Assembly (NCBI GenBank): GCA_000697335.1
Contig: JNEM01016859.1
Location: 1-29,774 of the forward strand
DNA length: 29,774 nucleotides
Origin: Conidiobolus incongruus B7586
Taxonomy: Eukaryota; Entomophthoromycota; Entomophthoromycetes; Entomophthorales; Conidiobolaceae
Reading direction: 5' to 3'
Shown: positions 1 through 10,954 of the stretch, in pieces
How positions within the stretch are numbered: position 1 is the stretch's first letter
Layout: each line of letters opens with the position of its first letter
Program-made: the position numbers and the translations under genes
The notes under the pieces: model-generated
The model's input: the letters and a program-made list of their open reading frames with translations, nothing else
Databases searched by the model: none
Told to the model about the DNA's origin: nothing

Positions 1-107
1 TATATATATATATTAATAGTTAAAATAATTATATATATTAGATTACCTGAAATTATAATATATAATTAAGGTATATTATTTGATAATAAATAAATATATT
101 TAGATAT
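1..107. other. AT-rich stretch, no gene
   Basis: Almost pure A/T sequence that opens with a short TA run. I see no coding signal. It lies just outside the inverted repeat of the Tc1-like relic. Confidence 0.6.
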
Positions 108-182
108 ATTTAATAAAATATTAGCAAAAATATTAACCTTTAATATTTAATTGAGAAGAGTCATAAATTTACAAATTTTAAG
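108..182 (+). repeat. Left terminal inverted repeat of Tc1-like relic
   Basis: This stretch pairs with the reverse complement of 1318-1392. The inner 23 bases (160-182 against 1318-1340) match at 18 positions and four of the five mismatches are transitions. Similarity continues outward through AAAATAT and CTTTAA blocks and fades near 108, so the outer edge is approximate. Confidence 0.55.
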
Positions 183-1317
183 ATAAAAGGATATATTTAA
201 CAATATATAATCATATCATTTTTCTCTCTTTGTTATTATTTTATATAATATTTTATAAATATGCCAAATTTTTTTTATTAGTATTATTATACTTAAATCC
301 CTCTTTAAAAAAATTTACTTATATATTAATCAGCTTTATAAAGAAGATAAATCAATTTATAATATTGCTAGAATTATTACTGTTAACTAATTTATTATAG
401 TTAAAATTATTAAGAATAACAATAAAAACATATTTAAACTTAAATTTAAGTATGTTAAAATTATAGATAAATATAATAAAAAGTATATTTATAGGTTAGT
501 TAATATAAATAAATATAATACTATTATAGAAATATAACAGGAATAATAAAACTATATAAGAATATTAGTTAACACTAATATTATTATATGTAATTTATAT
601 TAATATAGATATTATTTATATTTTAAGCAAAACACCCTTAATTAAAAAAATCCCATTATAAAGTTAAATAAGAGTTAAAATATTATCATTAATATTAAAC
701 TAAAACTAATTAAAATAAAGTTGTTTAATTTAATAAAACAAAGATATATTTTAGTGAATCTAATAAAAAAACTAGATATTTCAAAAAAGATATAAAATTA
801 CTTTATAACTATTATGTTAATTTTACCCAAAAGTATAATAATAAGGTAATTATTATTTAGGGATATATATTATCTTTAGATATAAGATATCTTTATAAAA
901 TTAATAAGGGAATTAATATTAAGATATATTAAAATATTTTAAATAATAAATTGAAAAAATTCATTAAATAATATAGGTTAAACAAATTTAATATTATTTT
1001 CCAATAAGATAATAAATCTTGTTATATTATAGCTTTTATTACCAAATAGCTTAAAAATAATAAAAATAATAGTTATAAAGTAACCTTTTTAATTTCTTAA
1101 CTTTGACCTAATTAAATATTTTTAGGATTAGTTAAAAAAAGTTATTAAAGCTTTTCCTTTAATAAAAAACTTAAATCAACTTTAAGAATATGTTTAAGAA
1201 GTATAAAACAAGATTAACCTTTTTTAATATAAAAAGTTAGTTGATTTTATACCCTACAAACTTAAAGAAGTTAAAAAAGCTAAAGGTAAATATATTAGGT
1301 TTTAATTTTTTTTATCA

Positions 1318-1392
1318 CTAAAAACCTATAAATTTATAACTTATTTTAAATAAAATTTAAAGATTGATATTTTAACTAATTAGTAACTAAAT
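1318..1392 (-). repeat. Right terminal inverted repeat of Tc1-like relic
   Basis: Mirror partner of 108-182, beginning 12 bases after the transposase stop. The inner end is well defined; the outer end is approximate. Confidence 0.55.
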
Positions 1393-2330
1393 ATCATTAT
1401 TTAATAATTTATATTATTAAAAAATATAATAAATTTTAATTATTTAATTTAAATTTGTTTTATTAAATATTAATCAAGCTATTAGTAAAAATATAAGTGT
1501 TTTTGATTTTATAACTTACTTTTATAGGTTAATATAAAAGTTTATTATATATACTTAAGTTTAAACTTAAATTAATTAATAAAAATATAAAATAAATACT
1601 TATAATTAATAAATTTTAGACTCTTTTATATGATCTATTATTTAAAAATAAAACAAGATATTAGGTTAAATTTAATTAATTCCTTTTATATATTTTAATA
1701 AATTAATACTTTAAATATAAGTAAATATTAATTATTATAATAAATTATAACAATATATGTTTTTTTATATAATATCTTAAGGAAAATTAATTAATAATAA
1801 ACTTTATATTAATTTTTTAAATAAAACAATTATTAAAATAATGTTCTTAATATAAATGAAAAATATTTATTATTTTATATAATAATTATCAAATATATAA
1901 AATTAAAGTTATAAAAAAATTTTTGTATAAAAAATTTAATAAGAGTTACCATATTTAATATATCTATTTAATTATAACTTATATAATTATAATTGTTTTA
2001 AATAATTAAAAAATTAGCTTACAAGAAAAAAAATTCCTACAAACAAATTAAATTAGTTCATAAAACATTAAATTTCAGTATTTAATAAAAAGAATTATTT
2101 TTTAATTATTAAAAGCTTGTTAAAAGTATAGAAAAGAGTTATTAATAATAAAACAGAATATTAATTTTATTTCCTTTATTAAATTTTATATATTATTTAT
2201 TAATTTATTTGTTTATAATTTTAAAATTGTGTCATCATTTAATTTCTTCACTAATATTATAATTTTGAAAAAAAGATACAAATCAATCACAGATTAATAT
2301 TATAGTTCAAAAATTATCTAGTAATTTAAT
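1393..2330. other. AT-rich gene-free stretch
   Basis: Heavily AT-biased sequence with stops in all frames and no recognisable protein or RNA. Composition becomes more balanced from about 2,200, which marks the edge of the decayed block. Confidence 0.6.
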
Positions 2331-2352
2331 TGTCCAATATCATATAAAATTC

Positions 2353-3797
2353 TCCAAAGTCAAATTTATTCTAATGATAGGAGGAAGATCTAATGGTAAC
2401 ATCATATTGAGAAGACTATTGGAAATCAGTAAGAATCAAAATATAATTTATTTTAAATGCTACAAACCTTGGAATATTATACTAGGTGTTTGGAATTATC
2501 TTGACGATGTGAGTCTCTCCAACTTTAAGAGTAATGCAGCTTATAGTGACAAATTGACTATGCCTATGTACGATCAATTGACGATCAACGTAACTGGTAA
2601 GTTGATATCCATAACGGCTTACAAGGAATTAGAAAGTGACGATATGTGTCCAAAAAGAAAGGTTATCCGTAATTATTTTCGATCAATTGTCAATATGTAT
2701 AAATTGAATCAGCTTGTTCAGTTCAATACCAAAATCAAGAGTATCAAGTATCTCAATAGCAAGATCCAATGACAGATCGCTCCATTTGACATTATCCAAA
2801 ATTTTGAAAACGTTTAGCATTTCAAATGCTTTGTCGATTGTTCGAACTACTACAATATTGACTACATTTCAGAGTGGAAGAACCTTAGTAATTTGAAACA
2901 AAAGTACCATAATCGTTTGTTACAATCTGAATTTTATCGCCATCTAGACGAATTCAAGGACAAAAACGTTATTGTAGTTGGCAAAGGTCGTAGTGCAATG
3001 AATATCATTCAAAGAATGAGTTTCTTCGCAAGGTCCGCTATTCAATCCCCCAGATCTATAATTGTTCTAAAACTTGGTGAAGCTGAAGTTCTTCATGGTG
3101 AAAACAGTCCTGATCAGCCGCCAAATTTCGTACCGCTTATCGATATGTTCCAAATTGATTAAAGCAATCAAAGCTCCGAAAACGATTTCATCGTCTTCGA
3201 AGATGGCACAAATGTCCCAATTCCCGATTACTCCATGGCGGCTACAGGATACGATCACGAATTAGTTACTTTAAAGAGGAACAAATCGGACAACTTGCTC
3301 ACTTTCACGAATTCAAAGATAATAGAAGCCAGAAATAAGATCAAGAACCTGTTCTTGAGGACAATTTACAAATTTAATCCTACTTATATGATCATTGAGA
3401 TAGTCGAACTCACAACCTCAAATCCTTTTTTGATTACCAAGCCCACTTCTTAGCCAATGCTGTATCCATGGTCAATTATTTCAAATGCACCAATGACATT
3501 TGACCCTTAGTCGAATTGTTGGATGACAGCTGGCTCGGTTAAGAAGATACGGAACCAGATTCCAAAGGTATTTGCAAGGAGAGGTTCAGTTATCCCATCG
3601 AATTAGGTATACGAATCAATCGATGTTGAGCTATCATCCCTAAAGGCTATATCCAAAAATTTCCAATCGCCCAATTAGAGCCATCCAATAATCATTGAAT
3701 TGATGAATTGATCAAATACTATTTAGGTTTACCCCTTATAATTGACAATAAATTAATTAATGAATTAAAATTTATGATCTGGAAATCATTAAAATAA
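2353..3797 (+). pseudogene. Flavin-containing monooxygenase-like pseudogene
   Basis: Remnant of a fungal flavin-dependent monooxygenase (FMO1-like), an FAD/NADPH enzyme that oxygenates nucleophilic N or S atoms. One frame runs from about 2353 to the 3420s. It starts with a decayed FAD-binding loop (MIGGRSNG at 2374), then LGVWNYLDD, the family's YDQLTINV region, a FDxxxxxSNYYNIDYI stretch like the FMO D-A-x-x-x-x-T-G-H-Y segment, and the NADPH-binding loop NVIVVGKGRSAMNI near 2965. I count three in-frame stops here: TGA 2770, TAG 2815 and TAA 3160. A one-base loss in a T-run near 3430 shifts the frame. The second part (DYQAHFLANAV onward) has about four more stops and ends at TAA 3795-3797. 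Total span is about 481 codons, a normal length for the family. Every stop could arise by one C-to-T or G-to-A change. No start codon is clear. Confidence 0.8.
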
Positions 3798-3850
3798 TTA
3801 TTTCATATTTTTTCCCTTAGAATTCATTTTGTCATTTTAAAATCAAAAAT

Positions 3851-4345
3851 TTATTTTAATTGGTGATTTGGAGCATTTGGAAATTTCATAGCTGTAGATC
3901 TCAATTTCTCTTGCTGTTTCTTTTGCTTCAGTTGATTCTCCCTCAAGTATAGAATATTCCTATGAAGTTGGTAAATTTTAGGTTGGGGTTTAATTGGTGT
4001 TTGCGGTGGTGGTGTAGTCGTAGTGGAGGGTTTAGAGGCTTCTGGCTTGGTTTCATTTTCGGTTTCTTTGTCTTTGTCTTTATCCTCGTTCTTGGTATTT
4101 TCAGTCTCTTTACTTTTATTACTGTCATCAGCTTTAAATCCCGACGAACTTTTAGGTGTATTGATATTGGAAATTAATTTAGCAAACCCCGGATCTTCCA
4201 AATGGGACAAACATATGAAGAACCAGTCGATGGGATTGGGTTGGTACACGAGACATCCAGTTGTAAATTTTGAGCAAATGAAGCACGAGCCCTCCTGTTT
4301 TGTTGTCTTGAGTTCCCATTTGTTGAGGGACAAAGGTGAATTCAT
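3851..4345 (-). CDS. VFA1: Vps4-associated protein Vfa1-like
   Basis: A 164-residue intronless protein resembling the fungal Vfa1 family, whose yeast member binds and stimulates the AAA ATPase Vps4 in ESCRT-III disassembly at endosomes. The N-terminus fits the family: LNKWELK, then a zinc-binding-like pair C21-x2-C24, and C45-x2-H48 in FFICLSHL followed by DPGF. A low-complexity lysine/glutamate-rich linker (about residues 70-105) and a proline/threonine-rich stretch follow. The conserved-looking C-terminal helix RENQLKQKKQQEKLRSTAMKFPN probably corresponds to the Vps4-contacting tail. The ATG at 4345 is chosen because the family signature starts directly after it. It is convergent with the FMO pseudogene, 53 bp away, and divergent from UPRT. 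The family assignment is from pattern memory; the ESCRT role is inferred from it. Confidence 0.72.
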   Translation of the reverse strand: MNSPLSLNKWELKTTKQEGSCFICSKFTTGCLVYQPNPIDWFFICLSHLEDPGFAKLISNINTPKSSSGFKADDSNKSKETENTKNEDKDKDKETENETKPEASKPSTTTTPPPQTPIKPQPKIYQLHRNILYLRENQLKQKKQQEKLRSTAMKFPNAPNHQLK

Positions 4346-4989
4346 TTTTGAATTTTTTATTTACAAAATTAGAACTTTTGGTGACTTGAGTCAGATAATT
4401 TTATACTTATTTCCTAATAATCGAAATTGTGGGAAACATTATCAATTCAAGTTAACTATATTAATCCACCTAAAAGATATGTTAACCAATTGATTTGACA
4501 AATTTTGTTGACTTTGAAAAATTAAAAGTTGATTCATTTTTAGGTAGGACAAATTACTTGAATCAAAATGGTTAAAACTTTGATTATTATCGAAAAATCT
4601 TCGTCAAAACCTAGTTTTGCAATGTATAATTCGAGATTAATACTAGAAATCTACTAGTATTAGATAGTAAAAATTCTAATTCAAACAGACTCCACACCAA
4701 TCCACCTCCAAATGATAATAACTTTGGGCTAGACCTAAAATTTAATTTTACATTTTTGATCCACTATTTAAAAATTTTGAATTCACCCTTATAAAATTGA
4801 ACCATCTCCCTTAATTTGTTTTAAACACTTTGATTATTATTAGAATATCGATAGATTCAGGTAGTTTACATTGTTTTATAAAATGGTATAAATAAGTATA
4901 AGGAGTTAATAACATTTATAATCTTTTCAAAATATACATTTAAATAATAATTACAATAGAAACAACTATAACGTAACAGAAATACTAAT
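4346..4989. other. Divergent intergenic region, Vfa1-like and UPRT
   Basis: 644 bp between two divergent start codons, so it must hold both promoters and 5' leaders. Apart from a TATA-like site near UPRT I see no open frame or RNA gene. Confidence 0.6.
4887..4895 (+). promoter_or_regulatory. Possible TATA box of UPRT
   Basis: TATAAATAA lies about 95 bases upstream of the UPRT start, a plausible fungal spacing. In such AT-rich sequence the match could be chance. Confidence 0.35.
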
Positions 4990-5871
4990 ATGGTGTTTCC
5001 TATTAGATTTCCTAATTTCAATCCTTCTAAAATGACTCAAACTAGTTATGAACCTCCTAAGCAAGTGATAGTGTTGGAGCAAACACCTCAACTCCTCAGT
5101 TTAATGACCATTATCAGGGATAAGAGTACCGGTCGAGGTGATTTCGTATTCTATTCCGATCGTATCATCCGTCTGTTAGTTGAAGAGGCATTGAACTATT
5201 TGCCAACTATTGATAAGACCGTTGTAACGTCGACTAATTCGGAGTTTAAGGGTCAGACTTTCTTAGGAAAGATTTGTGGTGTGAGCATTATGCGTGCTGG
5301 TGAATCCATGGAACAAGGGTTGAGAGATTGTTGTAGGTAATAATATTATTATCACCATAGAATAATATTATATTAGATATTAATACAATGTAAAATTTTT
5401 GCAGAAGTGTTAGAATTGGTAAAATTTTAATTCAGAGGGACGAACAAACCCATCAACCTAAAGTAATATTATTCTTCAACTAATATTCATCCTCAATATT
5501 AATGGCTTTGAAATAGTTATACTATGCTAAATTACCTCAAGATATCAGTCAACGTTACTGTTTATTATTAGATCCCATGTTAGGTAAATATCCCTACATT
5601 AATTCAAAAATTCATCTCATTAACTTGAATTCTAGCCACTGGAGGCTCAGCAATTAAAGCCATTGAAGTATTAACCGATTACGGAGTACCCGAAGACAAG
5701 ATCCTATTTGTCAACCTCGTAAGCTGTCCTGAGGGTATTGACGCCATTTTGAAAGCTTTCCCCAAGATCAAATTGGTGACAGCTGCCATCGATCAAGGTC
5801 TCAACGAGGATAAGTATATTATCCCAGGGTTGGGAGATTTCGGTTGTAGATATTTCGGTACCGATAACTAA
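4990..5871 (+). CDS. FUR1: Uracil phosphoribosyltransferase, four exons
   Basis: UPRT makes UMP from uracil and PRPP in pyrimidine salvage (cytosol). Exons are 4990-5336, 5405-5462, 5517-5583 and 5636-5871; introns are 68, 54 and 52 nt with GTAAT/GTAAA donors and AG acceptors. The joined frame gives 235 residues. It follows yeast Fur1 closely: FYSDRIIRLLVEEALNYLP, GKICGVSIMRAGESMEQGL, SVRIGKILIQRDE, the PRPP loop LLDPMLATGGSA (about residues 149-163, split by intron 3) and the C-terminal GLGDFG uracil site. One oddity is Cys in GDFGCRYFG where yeast has Asp (GDFGDRY). A second in-frame ATG at 5032 is equally possible, since the first 14 residues look non-conserved. The stop is TAA. It is convergent with anoctamin-like gene A. 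Confidence 0.95.
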
Positions 5872-6680
5872 AAATTTCATTGAAACATATAAGATTACTT
5901 TGACACTTCATCTTTGATTATTAATTTATCATCCTTAATTTTGAAATTAACAATTCTTAATAATAGATTTTATATTTAATTCTATTGTTAAAAATTAATT
6001 TCTTTAATTAAAATTATCATCAATATACTATTAATTTTAAAATATTAAAATTAATTGAATAATATTCCAAAAAAGTTACTGATCAACAACTTCCTCAATA
6101 ATAACCTTTGATATAATTAAACTGAATATTTCAAATTATTGATGAAATTTTAATAATTAAGGATTTAATAATTGATATGGAATTGAATATCTTATACCAA
6201 ACTAAAATGGAACAAATGTCTCGTTAGAATACACTTATTGTGCATTGGATGCAATCATTGATCTTTAGCAAGTTACCGCTTACCCTAATTGATGAGAAAT
6301 AGAGTAATCTATATTATTTATATATTTTCTAAAAAAATTATAAACCAATTAATTTATATTTAGGTCAAAAATTTGCAATAGAATAACTATTTGAATTTGA
6401 AAAATATAACCTGAAAATTTTATAAAAAACCAAATTAATAAATTATTAAATGTTATTAGAATTAACGGATATAATGATATTAAGAATTCGAATTTTTAAA
6501 ACTTTCTAGTAATATTCAACATATTGAAAATTTGATTTTATTTAGATTTTAGAAAATATTCCTAGATCTTGAAGTTGATGGAATATATGTTTTTATTGTG
6601 TGTAATAATTAATTTATAATAAGATTTTGGATTTAGAGGTTGTTAATTTTTAGGGTTTGAAACTTTTATCATTCATCAAT
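5872..6680. other. Convergent intergenic region
   Basis: 809 bp between the 3' ends of UPRT and anoctamin-like gene A. It is AT-rich and shows no gene or RNA structure that I can recognise. It probably carries both 3' untranslated regions. Confidence 0.6.
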
Positions 6681-9252
6681 TCATTCATTTTCAAACATTC
6701 TATCAGCCCAACGTTCTACATTATTTATCATTCTACCTAATGAACCTGATCCCGAGTCACTCAATTCAGCATCACTTGCAGGGGAATTCATCTGGGAGAT
6801 GTAGTCATTGACCGTTTGATGCATTATTTTCTTTTTGAGGAGGTAAGTTTCCTGTTTAATAAGAGTATCCGATGCAGGAGGATATAATCTAACGATAAAT
6901 TGGTAAAAAATATTTAGAAAGAAATATAAATGCTCCCAGATTAAGAGCAAGATGATCCCAGCATGGAAGTTAGTAATGCTGGGAAATATTAAGCGAGAGG
7001 ATTTGAATTGGTAAAGTAGAATAGGGTTGATTAAACTACTACACCATACTAAGATATTCTATGAAAATGATGTTAATTTATAATTAATAATATTATATCA
7101 ATATTTTATACCAAATGATCCATCCAAGCCCCAATATTCTCAACTCTTTTGGGAACTGTACGTCTATTATATATTTTAATACTGATCAATATGCTGTGAG
7201 ATGTTAATTCAATTACTTGTGGTTGAATAAAATTTTAATCGTGTCAGTCCTCAATTCAAGCCAATTATTGGCTAGACAAGCTAAAGGTGCAAGGGGCCAA
7301 ATAGATCCAAAGAAAATAATGTGACCAAACTAAGAAGGGAATTAGTAAGATTAGATTAAATATTAAATTTTATATACTTGAATTGCCATTTCACAGTAAT
7401 CTTCATATAAATCATACCGTTCCATTTCGTGGTACTCGTTTTCGAATTTATCTTTAGATCTTTGAAAAAATTCTAAGTCGAATTGAGAATCATCCTCTTC
7501 ACTCGTATCACATTCTTCTGAATCATTATTATCAGTTTGGTCATTGTCTTTGGCTGAAACTACATTGTGCTTGTCTCCTTCCCACCATTCCTCCAAATGA
7601 CGTAATCCACGATAAACAAATTTCATCAAGAATGGTGCTCCAGTTTCGAAGAAATGATTCAGTAGTTGATCAGTTACTAAAAGATAAAATACTTGCTCAC
7701 GTACACGATCCATACCAGGCATCTCGAATTGATTCACCTGAAATAAGTGATCATTGATCCATTTAATTAACACTTCACCATAAGGCAAATAGAACCAAGC
7801 GGTGAATAAAATGGACCAATAACTCAATAAAAAATTCATGATAAACACCTTTTGAGTGAGATAAAAAGCGTGTTTCGATTCTGTTGGATGGTTTTCGCGT
7901 ATGGTAAGGTATTTAGCAATATTCGAATACATTGAAGAAAGAGAACTTAAAAACCAACTACCTAAAATGGGTGGAATAACAACCATAAAGTCTTTGTATG
8001 GGCCATTGTAAAATTCTGTCAAAATTAACTCGGAAATGAAAATTAATGCAATGAATATAGTTAAAAATATGGAACAAAGAATAATATAAGGCAAGCTTTT
8101 AAGCTGTCGTTTGATAAACTTCAGTGGGGAAATCACTGGGACCCAATTTTCTGTAACTGGATCAAATTTATAATCATCAGGTTTGAATTGGGATCTAGGA
8201 CGTTCCACTTGGCTGCAATTCATACATTCCCAACGGAATGCTAAACTCTTTTGTTTTCGCTTCCATAAAATTGGAAATAATGTGGACCATGCAAGCAAAC
8301 AGATTGAGTAAATATAAGAGGGTGATCCGACTAAATAATAAATCAAAATACCAGTAACTGAGATTGGAATTAGGTAAATTGTATAAAATTGTAAGAATGC
8401 AAAATAAAATGCTATTTGTTCTCCACTATGGTCTTTCACAATATCTAAATCTTCTTCCGTGATGTACAATTTGGTAGATATCCTTTTAACCCAACTCTAA
8501 AGAAATTATTAGTATATATGATTCAATGCTAGATTAATATGCATACTCTATCAAATTTCCTTTCATGAACAGGGTAAATTTCTTTAATAAAACTAGTCTC
8601 AGAGTTCATTGATAAGCCACAACCACCACTGGTAGTAGGCATAACTAACAAATTGTGAATTAATCTCAATCGTTTTGATGGTGAGAATTTATCAACTGAG
8701 CTATCTTTAATTTCATTATTTGAGAATAGTTTATCTAAATCATTTACTCTCATTCCTCCCAAATAATCCTCAACTCTAATATATTAATATTAAATAATGA
8801 ATATTGATATATGATATGAACGGAAATATTTACCTCTCTTTTTGATATGCTCTCAAAATGAGTGACTTGGGAGCTGTTAAAAAATATGCGATAGTGTGAT
8901 TACTAAATTGAGTACATTCGACTTTAAAGCCAAGCTGAATCAGTTTTTTATATACTTGGTTCAGTTCAAATTTAAATTCCTTCTTCCATATATTCATATC
9001 TTCAAATTGTTTCCCTTTTCCAAGTATCCAATCTATCCAACCCGGTTCGTGATTTAATTGCGAATCGAATACGATAACGAAATCACTATAAGAATTCGGG
9101 GATACTTGATCGTCATTAGATTGAGATATATAATTTTTAATAAAAGTTTTCGGAATTTTTTCAAATTCTAAACTGTACTGCTTCTTATGCTTGTGACTAG
9201 GATTTTTCGCTTCATCTTGGTTAGTTCCTTGAAATCGATTTCTTAAAGGCAT
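6681..9252 (-). CDS. Anoctamin (TMEM16/Ist2-like) membrane protein A
   Basis: Exons, 5' to 3' on the minus strand, are 9252-8834, 8775-8547, 8496-7378, 7329-7217, 7163-7112 and 7058-6681. Introns are 48-58 nt and the phases join cleanly into 769 residues ending in TGA. The N-terminal domain (DFVIVFDSQ) leads into DYLGG, RLRLIHNLL and IYPVHERKFDR, the usual approach to TM1 in fungal Ist2/ANO10-like proteins. About nine or ten membrane segments follow from residue 237. TM6-8 acidic positions that bind Ca2+ in scramblases are present: N496 with E500 (NHFFE), D582 and E585 (DYCEM), E614 and D618 (ELRTD). Residues 531-557, just before TM7, are strongly acidic. The C-tail is serine/acid-rich and lacks Ist2's long basic tail. 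A role as lipid scramblase, channel or ER-plasma membrane tether is inferred from the family only. Confidence 0.88.
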
Positions 9253-10954
9253 ATTTTTTTCTATCTTTTTTGGGTTTCAATAATCAAAAGAGATTAGTAT
9301 TTGTTAAATGTGAATGCTTGGCATTTATATTGAATGGATTCATTCTTTAATTAATGTAAAAGTTCGTTATAATTCTTTTATCCATTTCTAAATAATCAAT
9401 CAAACCCTGTTCTAAACTGACCTTAATTTTCTAAAATAGCTAATTTTCATCCATTTTGTTATAATTTTTTGTTCATAAAATTAACATCCATTTTTAATGG
9501 ATTTGATTTGCATCAAATTATTAACTATAAACTTCTAAATAATTGTCATATTAATATCAATTACTATTAACCAATTCTAATTATTATTGTTATTAATATT
9601 ATTATAGTATTAGTAAAAACTATTTAATAATTTGCTCTGATTATTTCAATAAATATGGCATCTCTAAAGATATAATTGATTAATTGATTTTTACATACAC
9701 AGCTTTCAACTAATTTTCATTTTATTTCCCCGATTCAGTTATTTAATAATCAACATTAATTTTATTCCCAAATTTGACCAATATGAAGGATTTTTTTTGA
9801 ATAAACTAACTATTTTAAATCTGGATGATTTCATCAGTTTGTATTGAAAATTACTTCATTTAATCACTTCCAAAGAATTTTTATGTCACATGCTACAGAC
9901 TTGAGGGCAATTCTTTTACTATATTAAATATATTAAGTGAATGAAAAAAATTACTTTTTTAATAAATTTTTACTATATTTGGGAATAGTTATTGCGCAGG
10001 AATTGGAATTTTATTCATATCGAATTTAATATTAAAATTTATGAATTCCTATTGGTTAGTGCTTTTGGATTTCCTTTTTTAGGCCCAAAGATAATTGGTG
10101 ATGATTTCAAAGGATTAATTGGTTAAAATTATTCATAATGTGAGTAAAGGAAAAATTTGGAATATCAGCCCAGCAAATTTATTTCATGATCACCCAATTT
10201 TTTCAACCTTCATATCTTTCAATAAAGTAATGAATAATAGTTTGATTATAATCTACATGATAAAAAAATTTTTTTCATTTACGTCACTCCCCGTTGTTTC
10301 CACAAATAATTGTTCAAAGTTAATTTATGATTATTTTTTAGTAGTGATATAATTTACAGGTTTTTCAAAAATTTGATGAAGTAATATTATATTTCCTATA
10401 CTACTTATGATAAATATTGAAATTCATATAAAATAATTCTGTTAACGTTTTTACAATGATTGCGATTTATTATTTAAATTCAATATAATGCTTATAAAAT
10501 GAATCTCTTACTATTATTATGATATTATAACTTATTATATTTTCAACTGTGCCAATATCAAAATGTTTCATAGATTCTGATATAATATACCTATTCTTTT
10601 TGATATTATCATAATCAATAATATTATAAATCCGAAGAATATTAATACTAGAAATTATTTCAATATTAATTTGATATGTATTTTATTTAAAATATATATT
10701 ATATCAAATTATTGAAACATAACTATTTTTAAAAGAAACTATCACAATTTCCAACTTTCTCATTTTCAAATTATTAGTTTTAATTACAATCAATTACAAC
10801 TAAAAGTATTAATGAAAAATATTCAATTAATCCCATAATAATTTCAACCATTAAGTCTCTAATGTATTTCAACAATTCTATGTCATGAATTTTGAATTAA
10901 GAGTTTCAATAAAAAATTTAGTTATTAATCAAATTTTAATAAGTAAAATCAAAT
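9253..10954. other. Divergent intergenic region, gene A and NF-YB
   Basis: 1.7 kb between the divergent starts of anoctamin-like gene A and NF-YB. I find no conserved coding sequence. One open stretch (10119-10352) lacks an ATG and looks random. It is long for this compact island, so long leaders or regulatory sequence are possible. Confidence 0.55.

Larger units (their letters stand above)
108..1392 (+). mobile_element. Tc1-like DNA transposon, dead
   Basis: A Tc1/mariner-superfamily relic. The transposase remnant runs from an ATG at 261 to a TAA at 1303, about 348 codons, the usual Tc1 length. Recognisable parts, in order, are an N-terminal helix-turn-helix (LYKEDKSIYNIAR near 340), the segment VIII-stop-GYIL near 850 that corresponds to the family's VxxWG strand, the second catalytic aspartate in FQ-stop-DN (Asp codon 1008-1010), a segment ending LVKKSY near 1130, and a family-typical C-terminus (VDFIPYKL, then KGKYIRF) before the stop. 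TAG at 858-860 sits where tryptophan is expected and TAA at 1005-1007 where glutamine is expected. The C-terminal part is in another frame from the catalytic core. I did not find the first catalytic aspartate. Imperfect inverted repeats flank the gene. It cannot encode an active enzyme. Confidence 0.78.

Noticed and set aside
261-1305. TAA/TAG read as glutamine (reassigned code), because stops in the Tc1-like relic sit at expected glutamine positions
   Set aside because: The host genes use TAA and TGA as true stops, and NF-YB encodes dozens of glutamines only with CAA/CAG. One relic TAG replaces tryptophan. Mutation explains the pattern better.
3943-4493. Frames overlapping the Vfa1-like gene on both strands
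   Set aside because: They are shadows of the lysine/glutamate-rich linker. Only the minus frame 3851-4345 shows the Cys/His signature.
10119-10352. Open frame of 77 codons upstream of NF-YB
   Set aside because: It begins at a TTG, has low-complexity composition, no recognisable motif and no splice partners.
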